Source: a virus. From it: a DNA stretch of 23,729 bases. The notes beneath the pieces were generated by a model that had not been told where the DNA came from, did not search any database, and worked only from the letters and a program-made list of their open reading frames with translations. A program made the position numbers and the translations under genes. Numbering within the stretch: the stretch's first letter is position 1; each line of letters begins with the position of its first letter. This document shows, in pieces, positions 13,873-22,011 of the stretch. Where the stretch lies: IMG/VR virus record IMGVR_UViG_3300044726_000001, positions 1-23,729 of that record. The stretch is one strand, 5' to 3'.

Positions 13873-16800
13873 ATGACCAGCTATACCTCACCATTCACAG
13901 GGAATGTGATCCAGCCAACAGACGTTTCGCTGACCACTATCGACCTTACCACGGAAAATCTCCAGACTCAGTGGCCTATCAATGGCGATCCTGACCTGAC
14001 GATGATCGCTCGGATCACTGAAGTCACCTCCGGATCAGCTCTATTCAATCTCAGACTGCCTCCAGCCAACCAAGCCTCGGTAGGTGAGGACATTCTGATG
14101 CGGAATGTGGGTGCTGAAGCCTTCACGGTGCAGGACTTCGATGGGATTAATGACATTGTTACCATCAATCCCGGTCAGGCAAGGTACATCTACATCTCGG
14201 AGAACGACGATGAACAAGGTCTCTGGCACACCTTTACTTTTGGTGCTGGTACTTCTGCTGTTGATGCTGCTGCGCTGGCTGGGAATGGACTGGTAGCACT
14301 CGACTCGAAGCTCAATCAGTCACTTCCTATCGTCCTGATTAACTCGAACTATGTCATACAGCCAACTGACAGGGCCAATCTCATCATCTGGGTAGGCGGA
14401 GCAGGGGTATTCACGCTGCTGACTGGTGGCCTATATGGGCCTGACTGGTTCGTGAACATCAGGAATAACGGTACTGGACTGCTGACCATCACTACTACTT
14501 CGGGGACTATCAACGGTGCTGTATCGATCAGTCTCCAGCCCACTGACTCATGCTTCATCGGGTGTGATGGAACCAACTTCTACACTGTCGGGCTCGGCAA
14601 GAATACCCAGTTCAACTTCTCGCAGCTCGTCAAGCAGGTATCGGGTGGGACATACACACTGACTCCATCCGAAGCATCCAACACGATGATGAAGTTCGTG
14701 AGCTCCGGCAACCTGACCAGCAACGTAGTGATAGTGCTGCCTCCTACCATTCAGGTCTACTTCGTCCAGAACGCTACGACCTCTCCTGATGGCTTCACGA
14801 TCCGGCTCACGACCAATACTGGTGGTGCTGATGCGATCATCCCGGCTGGAGAACAGGCGACAGTGATCAATGACTCGATCAATATCGTCAACGCTAATAG
14901 TATCTCTGCTGGCCCGGTGAACTTCGCACTGCCTGATGGTTCTGCTGCTGCACCTGCCATGTACTTCGCTACAGAGCCTACGACTGGAGTATATCGTCCG
15001 GGGCCGGGTAGATATGGCTTCACTATCCTCGGCACTCAGGTGGGAGAGTGGGGTGCTTCCATACTCAGGATCATTGGCAGTCTGGCCTTCTTGGGGATCG
15101 GCAGAAGGATCACGGGTAACCTCTCTGATGCCGTAGTAGCCAATCGTCTGCTATTCCAGAACTCCATAGCGAATGCAGCATCTGGGGTGGAAGTGATCCC
15201 TAATGGAACGGGTACTAGCTCGAACTTCACTGTCAACAACAACAGTGATCCAGACAATGGTTCGATAGCTCAAATCGTCATAGACATTAATACTGCCGTA
15301 GTGCGGTCTGGGAGACGAGGAACTGGGGCATTCCTGCCTCTCTCGTTCCAGACAAGTGATGTTGAGAGACTCATCATAGGTGCAGATGGCACTATTGCAC
15401 TCATAGGCAACCTGAACTGGATTGGAGCAAGCAGGAGGATACAGGCTGACTTCTCTGCCAATCCCATCAATCTCAGGACGATGTTCCAGACTTCTGTGGT
15501 GAATGGCGGTTCCAATATCGAAGTGATACCGAACGGTACTGGTGTTCAATCAAGCTGGATCGTTAACAATAACTCTGATCCTCTGCTTGGATCGAGATTC
15601 CTGCACTCCATAACAACCACAGCAGCTAACTTGATCTCAACCAGACAGGGTGCTGCTCCATTCCTGCCTATCTCATTCCAGACCAGTGACATAGAGAGAA
15701 TGAATATCGGTGTGGCTGGTGAAGTTACTTGCTTCGGGAATCTGGTGTTCTCAGGGGCAAGCAGAAGGATATTGGGTGACTTCTCATCTCTGCCATTAGC
15801 TCTCAGGACATTGTTCCAGACTACTGTGGCTAATACAGTCACATCCTTAGAGACCATACCAAGTGGTACTGGTACTGGCTCAAACTTTGTAGCCAACAAC
15901 AATGCTGATCCTGACAATGGTTCAAGATTCCTGCACAACATCTCAAGCACACAGGCCATACTAAACTCTACCAGACGTGGAACTGGTGCATTCCTACCCA
16001 TCTCATTTCTGACCAGTGACATCGAGCGAATGAACATAGGTGTAGCTGGTGAGACTACTCTATTTGGCAATCTAATATTCTCAGGAGCAAGCAGAAGGAT
16101 TCAGGCTGACTTCTCTACTTCAACACCTAATCTTGCTCAAAGGACGATGTTCCAGTCATCAACTGTGAATGGGATAACCAATGTCGAAGCCATGCCTAAT
16201 GGTACTGGAGCCGCAGCATCTTTTGGTGTTTACACTAGCACCGATCCACAAAATAGTTCTCGTGGGCAGATGGTTATCAATGCAGGTGGCTTTGACATAA
16301 TCTCGTCGGCATTAGGTTCAGGTAGTGTACAGCCAATAAGATTCTTCACAAGCGGTCTTGAGCGACTAAACATTGCTGCTGCTGGTGGTGCTAATGCTGG
16401 TACTGTCACAGTGCTTGGCACTTTCAATGTAAACAGCAGCTTAAATGTCACTGGCGGTGCTACATTCAGCAATAGTGTAAGCATAATAGCTAACTATGTT
16501 GGGGTTGAATTAGCTTTAGTTATCCAGAATACGGACAACACCAATCCTGCTAGTAATGCGAGACAGGTTATTCAAACTGGTGGTGCTGCTGGTGGTGATC
16601 CATACACTGTCTACTTCATACCGGGAGTAAAAGGCTACAGTGTTGGAATAGATAGGACAGATGGAGCAAAGTTCAAGATATGCGGCACTATCGGAATGGG
16701 TGGTGTTGACGTACTGACTATTGATAACGCTGGTCTGGTCACAATACCTAATAACCTGACTGTAGTCGGCGCACTCTCTGCTGGCTCACTTGCCTTCACC

Positions 16801-17151
16801 AACCTGAGTGTGTCTGGCACTCTGACTGTTGGTGGTGCAGCTACTGTTGGTTACCTAAACAGTGGTATACCTGTCATCAAGACTGCTGACTTCACTGTTG
16901 GTGCAAATGAGAATTGGATCATATGTAACAAGCCTAGCACTTCCATTATCGTTACTATGCCAAGTGCTGCTGCCTTTCCGGGACGACAGATTCGTTTCCT
17001 TAGCTACATGGCAGTTGGCAATGTGCAATCATCTGCAAACAACATTGCCAATCCTTCCAATGGTGGCTTGACTAACTTGATTGTTACTTCACAAGCTGGT
17101 TCTGCAACAGTGGTCAGTGATGGCTCTGTATGGCGAATCATGGGTGCTTAA
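13873..17151 (+). CDS. Tail fibre protein with four tandem repeats
   Basis: The 1092-residue protein is beta-rich, lacks signal peptide and membrane segments, and is low in Lys. Residues 1-350 hold several beta modules. At about 355-400 is the phage fibre motif DGSAAAPAMYFATEPTTGVY. Residues 402-843 are four tandem units of 110-112 residues, each with GASRRI (or GIGRRI), a Phe-Gln segment, a Glu-x-Ile/Met-Pro-x-Gly-Thr-Gly motif, and a Phe-Leu-Pro / SDIERMNIG tail. Then come NVNSSLNVTGGATFS-type fibre repeats and a 92-residue C-terminal module shared with the protein at 12277-12816. This is probably the trimeric fibre that binds the host. No S74 chaperone domain is seen at the end. DNA from about 15900 on is more AT-rich than its neighbours. 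Confidence 0.83.
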   Translation: MTSYTSPFTGNVIQPTDVSLTTIDLTTENLQTQWPINGDPDLTMIARITEVTSGSALFNLRLPPANQASVGEDILMRNVGAEAFTVQDFDGINDIVTINPGQARYIYISENDDEQGLWHTFTFGAGTSAVDAAALAGNGLVALDSKLNQSLPIVLINSNYVIQPTDRANLIIWVGGAGVFTLLTGGLYGPDWFVNIRNNGTGLLTITTTSGTINGAVSISLQPTDSCFIGCDGTNFYTVGLGKNTQFNFSQLVKQVSGGTYTLTPSEASNTMMKFVSSGNLTSNVVIVLPPTIQVYFVQNATTSPDGFTIRLTTNTGGADAIIPAGEQATVINDSINIVNANSISAGPVNFALPDGSAAAPAMYFATEPTTGVYRPGPGRYGFTILGTQVGEWGASILRIIGSLAFLGIGRRITGNLSDAVVANRLLFQNSIANAASGVEVIPNGTGTSSNFTVNNNSDPDNGSIAQIVIDINTAVVRSGRRGTGAFLPLSFQTSDVERLIIGADGTIALIGNLNWIGASRRIQADFSANPINLRTMFQTSVVNGGSNIEVIPNGTGVQSSWIVNNNSDPLLGSRFLHSITTTAANLISTRQGAAPFLPISFQTSDIERMNIGVAGEVTCFGNLVFSGASRRILGDFSSLPLALRTLFQTTVANTVTSLETIPSGTGTGSNFVANNNADPDNGSRFLHNISSTQAILNSTRRGTGAFLPISFLTSDIERMNIGVAGETTLFGNLIFSGASRRIQADFSTSTPNLAQRTMFQSSTVNGITNVEAMPNGTGAAASFGVYTSTDPQNSSRGQMVINAGGFDIISSALGSGSVQPIRFFTSGLERLNIAAAGGANAGTVTVLGTFNVNSSLNVTGGATFSNSVSIIANYVGVELALVIQNTDNTNPASNARQVIQTGGAAGGDPYTVYFIPGVKGYSVGIDRTDGAKFKICGTIGMGGVDVLTIDNAGLVTIPNNLTVVGALSAGSLAFTNLSVSGTLTVGGAATVGYLNSGIPVIKTADFTVGANENWIICNKPSTSIIVTMPSAAAFPGRQIRFLSYMAVGNVQSSANNIANPSNGGLTNLIVTSQAGSATVVSDGSVWRIMGA
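15076..16401 (+). repeat. Four tandem 330-base repeats in the fibre gene
   Basis: Units start at 15076, 15406, 15736 and 16066 (GGC/GGG start codons), giving an exact 330-base (110-codon) period. The fourth unit is 336 bases. Shared landmarks are GASRRI, the NGTG loop, and SDIERMNIG or its variants. The DNA has diverged while the protein pattern holds, so the duplication is old or under diversifying selection. Confidence 0.85.
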
Positions 17152-17154
17152 CAG

Positions 17155-19248
17155 ATGCCTAAAGCTCTCCTGTCACTCGATACCAAACCGGGCATCCAGC
17201 GCGATGGGACTGTGCTCGACAAGCTCACCTACAACGATGGCGAGTGGGTACGGTTCCAACGTGGCAAGCCTCGGAAGATCAGTGGCTATCGTGAGATCAC
17301 CGACGAGATGCACGGGCCTTCACGTGGCATCCATGTCGACTCGGCAGATGGTATCAATCGCATCTTCAATGGCTTCCCGGAAGGCATGGAGAAGGTCTCG
17401 GTGGACGCTGATGGGATAGGATCGGGACTCACTACCTATGACCTCGCTGCGGGGCCTGTGCTTACGCTGACCATAACCGATCCCGGCTCAGGGCTCACTG
17501 ATGGTGTCTACCCCGGTGTCTCGGCTACTGGCAACACTGGCTTCGGGGCTACCTTCACGGTCACTGTAGCAGGTGGAATAGTCACCAATATCACGCTCAC
17601 CAACTCAGGCAATGGTTACCAGCAGACACTGGGCATACCTGACCTCTTGATGACAATACCTGTATCGAGTATTGGTGGAATAGGGACGAGTCCATTAATC
17701 TCCATTGACGTAGTAGCGGCTGCATTCGTGGCAGATGAGCGCACCCTCTGGCAGATGGATGGGTACTTTGACGCTACAGGGGATGGAATTAACCTGATCG
17801 TGGCACATCCCGGTCAGAACCTCGTCTCGATAGACAACACGACTGAGACTGCTGTGCTGGCCTTCGATCCTGCTGGCGTGATCTCACCTACCCTCGTGAA
17901 TCCTCCCATGTATCCGCTCACCGATACTCAGGGTACGACTCCAACTGGCGACACCATCATGGTAAGTGGCGGGGTGGTAGTGCTCCATCCATACATCTTC
18001 GTGTACGGGGACAATGGCCTCATCAAGAACAACTCTGCCGGGAATGCATTCGACTGGAACTCGCCTGACTCGAATGAAGCCAACGTATCGGCTCAGAAGA
18101 TCGTCAAAGGGCTGGCAGTCCGGGGAGGCTCCAACTCACCATCTGGCCTCTTCTGGGCTATGGATAGTCTCATCAAGGTCAGCTTCGCTCCGAGTACAGT
18201 AGGCCCGGACACTATCTTCTGGCGGTACGATGTCATCGGTACATCCACGATCCTGTCCAGTCAGTCAGTCATTGAGTACGATGGCATCTATTACTGGGCC
18301 GGGATAGACAGGTTCCTCCTCTATAACGGGGTGATCAAGGAGCTGCCCAACGAGATCAACATCAACTGGTTCCTCGACGCACTCAACTTCGCTCAACGTC
18401 AGAAGGTGTGGGTGAACAAGGTTCCCAAGTTCGGTGAGATATGGTGGTTCTACCCGAGGGGAGATGCTACCGAATGTACTGACGTGATCATCTACAACGT
18501 GAGGATGGACACTTGGTACGACACAGGCTCGGCTCCCGGATCACAGAGGTCGGCAGGGTACTATGCTCAAGGGTTCAGGTATCCAGTGAATGCCGGGACT
18601 GAACTTACTATCGAGACCGTGGTGGTGACTCAGCTCATCACAACGACAGCAGCATCGTTCTTCATAGATACCGCAGTCAACATGAACATCGCGGTCGGGC
18701 AACTGGTACAAGGCTCAGGGATACCAGCCAACTCATTCGTGCAGACTATCAGCGTGATCCCTGCTGGCTACCATATCAGACTCTCCAAGGCTGCTACCTT
18801 CTCGACGACAGCACAGGCCACCTTCTCGACCACTGGCAATCGTATCAGCCTATGGCAGCATGAGTTCGGAACCAACGAGATCAAGGGGCAGAACATCACG
18901 GCGATCCGGAGCATGTTCGAGACTGACAACATCGGTCTCGTCACTGGTGGGCCATCTCAATCCGGGCTACAGGGCGAGAACAAGTGGCTGCATCTCGATA
19001 GTGTGGAGCCAGACTTCAGGCAGACTGGTGTCATGGAGATGTTCGTCACTGGTCGTCCCTATGCACAGCAGGATGATGTAACCTCCCAGCCATTCCCATT
19101 CGAGCCTAACACGGGGAAGATCGACCTCAGGCAACAACGCAGAGAGCTCCGACTACGGTTCGTGAGCAACGTACAGGATGGCAGCTACCAGCTCGGCAGG
19201 TTGCAGCTACTCGTTGATGCAGGTGATGTGAGAGGATTCAAGGAATGA
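17155..19248 (+). CDS. Tail nozzle (hub) protein
   Basis: The 697-residue protein begins MPKALLSLDTKPGIQRDGTV, then LTYNDGEWVRFQRGKPRKIS, the usual start of podovirus nozzle/hub proteins (T7 gp12- or P22 gp10-like). An apparent insert at about residues 85-185 has two GSG(L/N)-type repeats (TITDPGSGLTDGVYPGVS, ITLTNSGNGYQQT). The beta-propeller-like core follows, with WAMDSLIKVSF, YDGIYYWAGIDRFLLYNG and WFYPRGDATECTDVIIYN. The C-terminal part has EGW-like turns and ends in FVSNVQDGSYQLGRLQLLVD. The product should close the tail tip and gate DNA exit. ATG follows the fibre stop by 3 bases, and the stop overlaps the next gene (ATGA). Palindrome copy 6 lies in the insert. Confidence 0.8.
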   Translation: MPKALLSLDTKPGIQRDGTVLDKLTYNDGEWVRFQRGKPRKISGYREITDEMHGPSRGIHVDSADGINRIFNGFPEGMEKVSVDADGIGSGLTTYDLAAGPVLTLTITDPGSGLTDGVYPGVSATGNTGFGATFTVTVAGGIVTNITLTNSGNGYQQTLGIPDLLMTIPVSSIGGIGTSPLISIDVVAAAFVADERTLWQMDGYFDATGDGINLIVAHPGQNLVSIDNTTETAVLAFDPAGVISPTLVNPPMYPLTDTQGTTPTGDTIMVSGGVVVLHPYIFVYGDNGLIKNNSAGNAFDWNSPDSNEANVSAQKIVKGLAVRGGSNSPSGLFWAMDSLIKVSFAPSTVGPDTIFWRYDVIGTSTILSSQSVIEYDGIYYWAGIDRFLLYNGVIKELPNEININWFLDALNFAQRQKVWVNKVPKFGEIWWFYPRGDATECTDVIIYNVRMDTWYDTGSAPGSQRSAGYYAQGFRYPVNAGTELTIETVVVTQLITTTAASFFIDTAVNMNIAVGQLVQGSGIPANSFVQTISVIPAGYHIRLSKAATFSTTAQATFSTTGNRISLWQHEFGTNEIKGQNITAIRSMFETDNIGLVTGGPSQSGLQGENKWLHLDSVEPDFRQTGVMEMFVTGRPYAQQDDVTSQPFPFEPNTGKIDLRQQRRELRLRFVSNVQDGSYQLGRLQLLVDAGDVRGFKE
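17682..17695. repeat. Dispersed palindrome, copy 6 (degenerate, inside the nozzle gene)
   Basis: AGGGACGAGTCCAT keeps 13 of 14 bases of the consensus. It is read ATA-GGG-ACG-AGT-CCA (Ile-Gly-Thr-Ser-Pro), in the insert of the nozzle. The 3' arm has one mismatch. Confidence 0.6.
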
Positions 19249-19481
19249 TAGCCTACGATCCCAGATACCATACGTTCGAATCATGGTCAGCTCTCATGTG
19301 TGAGGCATATGCTGATCAGGGCTTGCCAATAGAAGCAGATGAGAGCAAGTGGCTCGATTGGGCAGACTCATTCATCGATCAGACTGATCTGGACAAGGAA
19401 GGACTTGTGGCTCCTCGGGCATACTTGACGTGGGACGCATGGGCAACAGCACTGCTCAATCTGAGCAATAGTGGAGCTTAA
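19245..19481 (+). CDS. Small acidic protein of the tail module
   Basis: ATG overlaps the nozzle stop (ATGA), so translation is probably coupled. The 78 residues are rich in Trp, Asp and Ala: YDPRYHTFESWSALMCEAYA, DESKWLDWADSFI, then YLTWDAWATALLN. This YDP...W...M...Y / W..W / TW..WA layout occurs in small proteins that follow nozzle genes in short-tailed phages, with no function assigned. It is soluble, acidic and without membrane segments. Its coupling to the nozzle suggests a tail assembly or internal virion role. Confidence 0.68.
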   Translation: MIAYDPRYHTFESWSALMCEAYADQGLPIEADESKWLDWADSFIDQTDLDKEGLVAPRAYLTWDAWATALLNLSNSGA

Positions 19482-19483
19482 TC

Positions 19484-21022
19484 ATGGCTAGACCGATAAA
19501 CGCGATCAAGAGGCCGGGTGACGAAGGTTATGTCGCACCTGATACCGAATGGGCCAAGAGCCAGACAATCGATGATCTGATAAAAGGTCAGTACGCACTC
19601 ACTGCGGCTCAACGAAAGCAGCTCACCCCTGAGCAACGATACCAGTACGGCAAGTATTCCAGAGGCTCATCTGTCTTGGGCAGTGACTTCGGTTCTGCTC
19701 CTACTATCGAGAGCATTGGTGGAGCATCTGGTAACGCTGCGATTGATGCACAACGTCTGAAGGAAGCACAAGACCAGTTCTACTCGACTCACGATCCATT
19801 CAATACGAGTGGCAGTGACTACATGGGATCACTGACTCCAGAGCAACGTACTGCATACGATACCGCCAATGCTGCTCAACGTGAAGCTTACATAGCCAAC
19901 GATGAGAATTGGGGCGGGAAGAATCCTCTCTTCCACAACTCTACCGATCAAGGTATCGATAGGTACAGCAATGGACTGTACGATCCCAACATCGTATGGG
20001 GTTCCAATCCAAATGGCGTAAACCTGAAGAACGTGGGCAAGATGACTGCTGCGATGATTGCTCTCGGTCTTGGAGGCACGTATCTGACAGGTGGCTTCTC
20101 AGGTGCTGCTCCCGGTGTTGCTGCTGAAGGTGCTGGTGGTGCTCTCGGTGGTGGGACAGGAGTGCAGACAGGTCTCGGCACTATCCCGGACATGTACGCT
20201 GGCCTCGGTGGTGGCCTGACAGAGAGTGGGGTGGCTGATGCCTTCGCTGGTCTCGGTGGCATGTCATTCGGTAACGCTGCTGCTGCTGCCAGCACGCTGG
20301 GGGGATCGGTAAGCGACTTCTTCACGTGGGACAATGCCAAGAAAGCCTACGACTGGACGAGCAAGGGGCTGAAGGTGCTCCAAGCCTTCACTGGTGGCGG
20401 AGGAGGTGGAGCTGGCAAGGGCGGAGCAGGTGGTGCGGGTGGACAGGACTGGGCCAAGCTCTTCGGTCTCGCGGCACAGCAGCCACACAGCTCATCTCCC
20501 GATCCAGAGTTCGCCAAGGCTAACATGATCAGGAACGAGGCGAGGCAGGGGCCATCAGCACTCTGGGCTGGGCTACCACAGACCACGACTCCGCCACGAG
20601 CCTTCGCGCAGCCTGAGAGCATACCTGAGCCTGAGATACGTGACTGGAGCACCGAGCCTGTCGCTGAAGCATCCTACGATCCGGAAGAGATGAACGATGG
20701 GGGACACGTCCTCCCTGTCATGGTTCCGGGGCCTGAGGACAGGCACTACGCCAGACATCCGAGACTCGCTAACCGTGGGCTGCACATCAAGGGGCCGGGA
20801 GATGGTCAGTCTGACGAGGTTCCGACCATGCTATCTCCGGACGAATACGTTCTGGACGCTGACACTGTCTCGGCACTGGGCAATGGCTCGAGCGATGCCG
20901 GGGCAAAGGCACTGGACAAGATGCGTGAGGAGATCAGGAGACACAAGCGGTCAGCACCTGCACATAAGATACCACCTGCTGCCAAGTCTCCGTTAGAATA
21001 CCTATCGAAATCAAAGGAGTAA
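19484..21022 (+). CDS. Probable internal virion protein, Gly-rich with SPDEYV motif
   Basis: The 512-residue product starts two bases after the preceding stop. Residues 1-180 are polar and Gln/Tyr-rich with paired motifs (LTAAQRKQLTPEQRYQYGKY and GSLTPEQRTAYDTANAAQRE). Residues about 185-210 form a hydrophobic, Gly-rich possible membrane segment (MIALGLGGTYLTGGFSG), followed by a long Gly/Ala stretch with GGGGGGAGKGGAGGAGG. The C-terminal part (from 437) has GPGDGQSDEVPTMLSPDEYV and LGNGSSDAGAKALDKM, a module I recall at the ends of many phage tail or structural proteins. The mix of membrane-compatible Gly-rich segments and location among the last genes fits an ejected internal protein. Exact role inferred. 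Confidence 0.62.
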   Translation: MARPINAIKRPGDEGYVAPDTEWAKSQTIDDLIKGQYALTAAQRKQLTPEQRYQYGKYSRGSSVLGSDFGSAPTIESIGGASGNAAIDAQRLKEAQDQFYSTHDPFNTSGSDYMGSLTPEQRTAYDTANAAQREAYIANDENWGGKNPLFHNSTDQGIDRYSNGLYDPNIVWGSNPNGVNLKNVGKMTAAMIALGLGGTYLTGGFSGAAPGVAAEGAGGALGGGTGVQTGLGTIPDMYAGLGGGLTESGVADAFAGLGGMSFGNAAAAASTLGGSVSDFFTWDNAKKAYDWTSKGLKVLQAFTGGGGGGAGKGGAGGAGGQDWAKLFGLAAQQPHSSSPDPEFAKANMIRNEARQGPSALWAGLPQTTTPPRAFAQPESIPEPEIRDWSTEPVAEASYDPEEMNDGGHVLPVMVPGPEDRHYARHPRLANRGLHIKGPGDGQSDEVPTMLSPDEYVLDADTVSALGNGSSDAGAKALDKMREEIRRHKRSAPAHKIPPAAKSPLEYLSKSKE

Positions 21023-21025
21023 ATC

Positions 21026-22009
21026 ATGGCACTCTCTGACCTAACACAAGGCAAGCCGTTCCCGAACACTACGACCACTGCCAATACGAAGATCACGGCT
21101 CCATCGTGGTACACCGACTTCCTCAGTGGACTGGCATCCAAGGGACAGGCAGCACTCGCTGGGGCAAGTCAGGTGGCTGGGCCATCTCCTCTCCAACAGG
21201 CTGCATATGGAGGTGCTCCGAGTGCGATCCACTATGGCGAACCGGGGACGGCAGCAGCAGGTCGGGAACTACAGGATGTCTCCGAGGCATACACACCTGA
21301 CATGATCCAAGGCTTCATGTCACCCTACACGTCCAATGTGGTCGATGAGATGGGACGACTCGGCACTCAGAACTTCAACAGAGTACTGGCTCCGGGTGCT
21401 ACGGCTGGTGCGGTAGGTGCTGGTCAGTTCGGATCGAAGCGGGGCATGCAGGTCTACGGCAATGCAGCTCAGGCTTCAGCTCAGGATACGCTCGGCAAGC
21501 AGTACGGGGCTCTCGAGAGCGGGTACAACAAGGCACTCGATGCAGCACAGGCTGAGAAGCGGATCGGGCTCGACACTGCACGTGGGTTCAGTGACCTGTC
21601 GAACACTGCATACAACCAAGCGGTCGGTGGTATCGGTGTGCTCTCCAACCTCGGCAAGGAACAACAGGCCACGGAACAGGCACGGATCAACCAGCCATTC
21701 AATGCACTGAAGGAGTACAGTGGGCTATTCGGTGGACTCAACATACCGACAGAGACCACGGCTACCACTACAGGTGTCGGACGGCAGGATCAGTTCATGA
21801 AGTCACCACTCGAGACAGGGCTTGGCATTGCTTCAGGTGTCGGTGCTCTATTCGCCGGGGACAAGTCTCCGGGCGGTCAGCTATGGAACTGGGTGAAGGG
21901 CATGATCGGTGGAGGTGAGGGTGGATCGGAAGCCTCTCCTGAGGATATCCAGAACGTGATCGACCTTATCGGCAACCAGACTAAAGATGTTGGATACGCA
22001 GGAGAATAA
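21026..22009 (+). CDS. Probable internal virion/ejection protein
   Basis: ATG follows AAAGGAG at 21014-21020, which overlaps the preceding stop region. The 327 residues are Ala/Gly/Gln-rich and probably helical. At about 97-117 is FMSPYTSNVVDEMGRLGTQN, then GAGQFGSKRGMQVYGNAA and GALESGYNKALDAAQAEKR, with later segments of TAYNQAVGGIGVLSN and INQPFNALKEYSGLFGG. This YM-PYTQ-VVDE...GAGQFGS...QALN-like plan is shared by a family of phage proteins encoded after nozzle genes and often thought to be internal or DNA-transfer proteins. The end holds a hydrophobic GLGIASGVGALFAG and a Gly-rich tail. Identity is from family memory. Confidence 0.6.
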   Translation: MALSDLTQGKPFPNTTTTANTKITAPSWYTDFLSGLASKGQAALAGASQVAGPSPLQQAAYGGAPSAIHYGEPGTAAAGRELQDVSEAYTPDMIQGFMSPYTSNVVDEMGRLGTQNFNRVLAPGATAGAVGAGQFGSKRGMQVYGNAAQASAQDTLGKQYGALESGYNKALDAAQAEKRIGLDTARGFSDLSNTAYNQAVGGIGVLSNLGKEQQATEQARINQPFNALKEYSGLFGGLNIPTETTATTTGVGRQDQFMKSPLETGLGIASGVGALFAGDKSPGGQLWNWVKGMIGGGEGGSEASPEDIQNVIDLIGNQTKDVGYAGE

Positions 22010-22011
22010 CC

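Noticed and set aside
13873-17151. Diversity-generating retroelement target in the fibre
   Set aside because: No reverse transcriptase, template repeat or adenine-biased variable repeat is seen in the window. The repeats are tandem and internal.
21858-21873. Possible eighth palindrome near 21858 (GGGGACAAGTCTCC)
   Set aside because: The arms mismatch at several bases and it departs from the consensus, so I did not count it.
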